This document shows positions 49,791 to 50,784 of a stretch of 50,784 nt of DNA, one piece after another (position 1 is the first letter of the stretch; every line of letters begins with the position of its first letter). The notes beneath the pieces were generated by a model. It saw nothing but the letters and a program-made list of their open reading frames with translations, did not search any database and was not told where the DNA came from. The DNA is taken from assembly GCA_938012815.1 (NCBI GenBank), contig CALLVV010000068.1, positions 1 through 50,784 of the forward strand, read 5' to 3'. The stretch is from an uncultured Propionibacteriaceae bacterium (lineage in GTDB: Bacteria; Actinomycetota; Actinomycetes; Propionibacteriales; Propionibacteriaceae). The position numbers and the translations under genes were made by a program.

Positions 49791-49796
49791 GCATGT

Positions 49797-50388
49797 GTGC
49801 GTTTCCTGAATGAGAGGCCCACGACGGACCTTACCTATTCCGATGTGTTCATGGTTCCGAACCGCTCCAACGTCGCATCCCGGCTGGATGTCGACCTGAC
49901 CTCCACCGACGGGCTGGCTACGCCGCTGCCCCTGGTAGCCGCGAACATGACCGCGGTCTCGGGCAGGCGCATGGCCGAGACCATGGCCCGTCGGGGTGGG
50001 CTCGCGATCTTCCCGCAGGACATTCCGGTGGATGTGGTGGCACGTTCCATCGCAAAGGTGAAGCAGTCCCATCCCGTTTTCGACACCGCCGTGACGGTCT
50101 CCCTCGACACCACCGTCGGGGAGACCGTCAGCCTGATGGCCAAACGCTCGCACGGGGTGGCCGTCGTGGTTGAATCCGGCCGGGTCGTGGGGCTTGTTCA
50201 TCCCCAGGACACGGCGACCGCCGACCGTTTCGCCCAGGCCCGTGACGTGATGACCAGCGACATCATCACCGTCTCGCCGGACACCGAGCCGAAACAGGTC
50301 TTCGACTCCCTCGCGGAACGCCACCAGAAGGTGGCCCTGGCCGTCGACCCGGAGGGACTGCTGGTGGGGATCATGACCAGCAGGGAGG
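49797..50388 (+). pseudogene. guaB1: guaB1 (IMPDH-related, CBS-containing) gene, 3' part replaced
   Basis: About 197 codons match the start of GuaB1: FLNERPTTDLTYSDVFMVPNR, LPLVAANMTAVSGRRMAETMARRGG, then a CBS pair (DTTVGETVSLMAKRSHGVAVV and ARDVMTSDIITVSPDTEPKQVFDSLAERHQKVALAV). After GLLVGIMTSR the frame turns into Pro/Arg/Thr-rich sequence unlike the family. The catalytic Cys loop and most of the barrel (about 280 residues) are missing. The open frame runs on to 50729 only as antisense of a TauE gene. In mycobacteria GuaB1 has been reported as a GMP reductase. GTG at 49797 has TAGGCT 6 nt upstream. Confidence 0.8.
50365..50388. other. junction between guaB1 and TauE/SafE sequence
   Basis: About 24 bp that read plausibly in both genes: plus strand as the end of the GuaB1 match (GIMTSR region), minus strand as GTSLLVMIPT of TauE/SafE. 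Base composition rises from about 58-70% GC to about 77% GC per 60-nt line across it, counted by hand on a few lines. Confidence 0.7.
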
Positions 50389-50784
50389 TGCCGCGCGCCA
50401 TCAGGTCCCCCACGCCCACGACGAGCTCGAGGCCGGGCACGATGACGGCCCCGCCGCCCACTCCCACCAGCCCCGACAGGATCCCGGCCAGCAGGCCGAC
50501 CCCGGCCAGCGCGGCGCCGCGGGGCGCGTCGAGGACGAGGGCGGCCTCCCGCACGGGCGCGTGCAGCTGCTGGGAGACGACGACGAAGCCGACGAAGGCG
50601 ACGAAGATCCACGGCAGCGCCGCGGCCGGCAGCCGCCGCAGGAGCCGGGTGCCGATCTGCGCCCCCACCAGCGAGCCCGCCACCAGAACGGCGGCGGCGA
50701 GCGGGTGGACCTGCCCGCGCAGGCCGTAGGAGACGGAGCCGACGGCGGCGGTGAGCACGATGGCGGCCAGGGAGGTCGCCGCGG
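50365..50784 (-). CDS. TauE/SafE family permease fragment (both ends missing)
   Basis: About 140 codons read on the minus strand from the window edge: TSLAAIVLTAAVGSVSYGLRGQVHPLAAAVLVAGSLVGAQIG, several helices, then GLLAGILSGLVGVGGGAVIVPGLELVVGVG and ARGTSLLVMIPT. The duplicated G-x-G-GG helix pattern is the family hallmark. TauE/SafE proteins export sulfite, sulfoacetate or related organosulfur anions. After MIPT the reading frame becomes antisense of guaB1, so the last part (estimated 60-80 residues) is missing. The N-terminus lies beyond the window. Confidence 0.75.

Overview
The window is chromosomal DNA of a high-GC actinobacterium. Gene content (mycothiol ligase MshC, DUF3090, HelD, GuaB1, MacS/MacR, class II DAHP synthase, a PASTA kinase of the PknL type, a sunset-domain protein) and GC-rich codon use point to Actinomycetes. 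Overall resemblance suggests the Propionibacteriaceae, but that family assignment is an inference. About 47 protein genes, one tRNA-Leu(GAG) and two broken or remnant genes are supported. No IS element, phage, CRISPR array or rRNA was seen.

Layout. 1-2750: 3' end of leuS, a terminator hairpin, then a TetR regulator divergent from putP. 2770-7489 (minus): pheS-pheT with a cytochrome P450 as third gene. 7831-9989 (minus): infC-rpmI-rplT plus a SpoU/TrmH RNA methyltransferase, with a structured leader and a probable AUC start for infC. 10205-13672: SUFU-domain protein, MFS exporter, small membrane protein. 13696-17778: hisE-hisG, mshC, DUF3090, aldo/keto reductase. 17856-20411: tRNA-Leu, a small Cys-containing protein, and a DHA2 exporter divergent from its likely TetR repressor over a clear inverted-repeat operator. 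20468-22164 (minus): DsbA and CcdA fused into one frame by what looks like an 8-nt deletion, followed by a 39-codon remnant of a second DsbA. 22308-29141: helD, metF, polyprenyl diphosphate synthase, CtpE-like P-type ATPase. 29127-34045 (minus): siderophore uptake operon with an esterase, all genes overlapping by 4 nt, under a candidate IdeR/DtxR box. 34120-49701: ThiE-like protein, PASTA kinase, DMT transporter, unknown membrane protein, aroG, MacR/MacS, plsC, NlpC/P60 hydrolase, DEDD-exonuclease/GIY-YIG fusion, cyclophilin, sunset protein, prepilin peptidase, trpD and a pseudoreceiver.

The order metF - polyprenyl synthase - PknL-type kinase - aroG - plsC - NlpC - DEDD/GIY-YIG - trpD matches, from memory, the Mycobacterium tuberculosis Rv2172c-Rv2192c neighbourhood. 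Here ctpE and the siderophore block sit inside it and the mannosyltransferases are absent.

The right end is anomalous. guaB1 (49797 onward) stops matching its family near 50388, and the minus strand from there to the window end is a TauE/SafE permease cut at the same place. The two share about 24 bp at the joint.

Two structural themes stand out. About 17 genes carry TAnnnT 6-8 nt before the start codon, the layout of leaderless promoters. The metF/polyprenyl-synthase intergenic region holds a nested hairpin of about 33 bp spanning about 93 nt.
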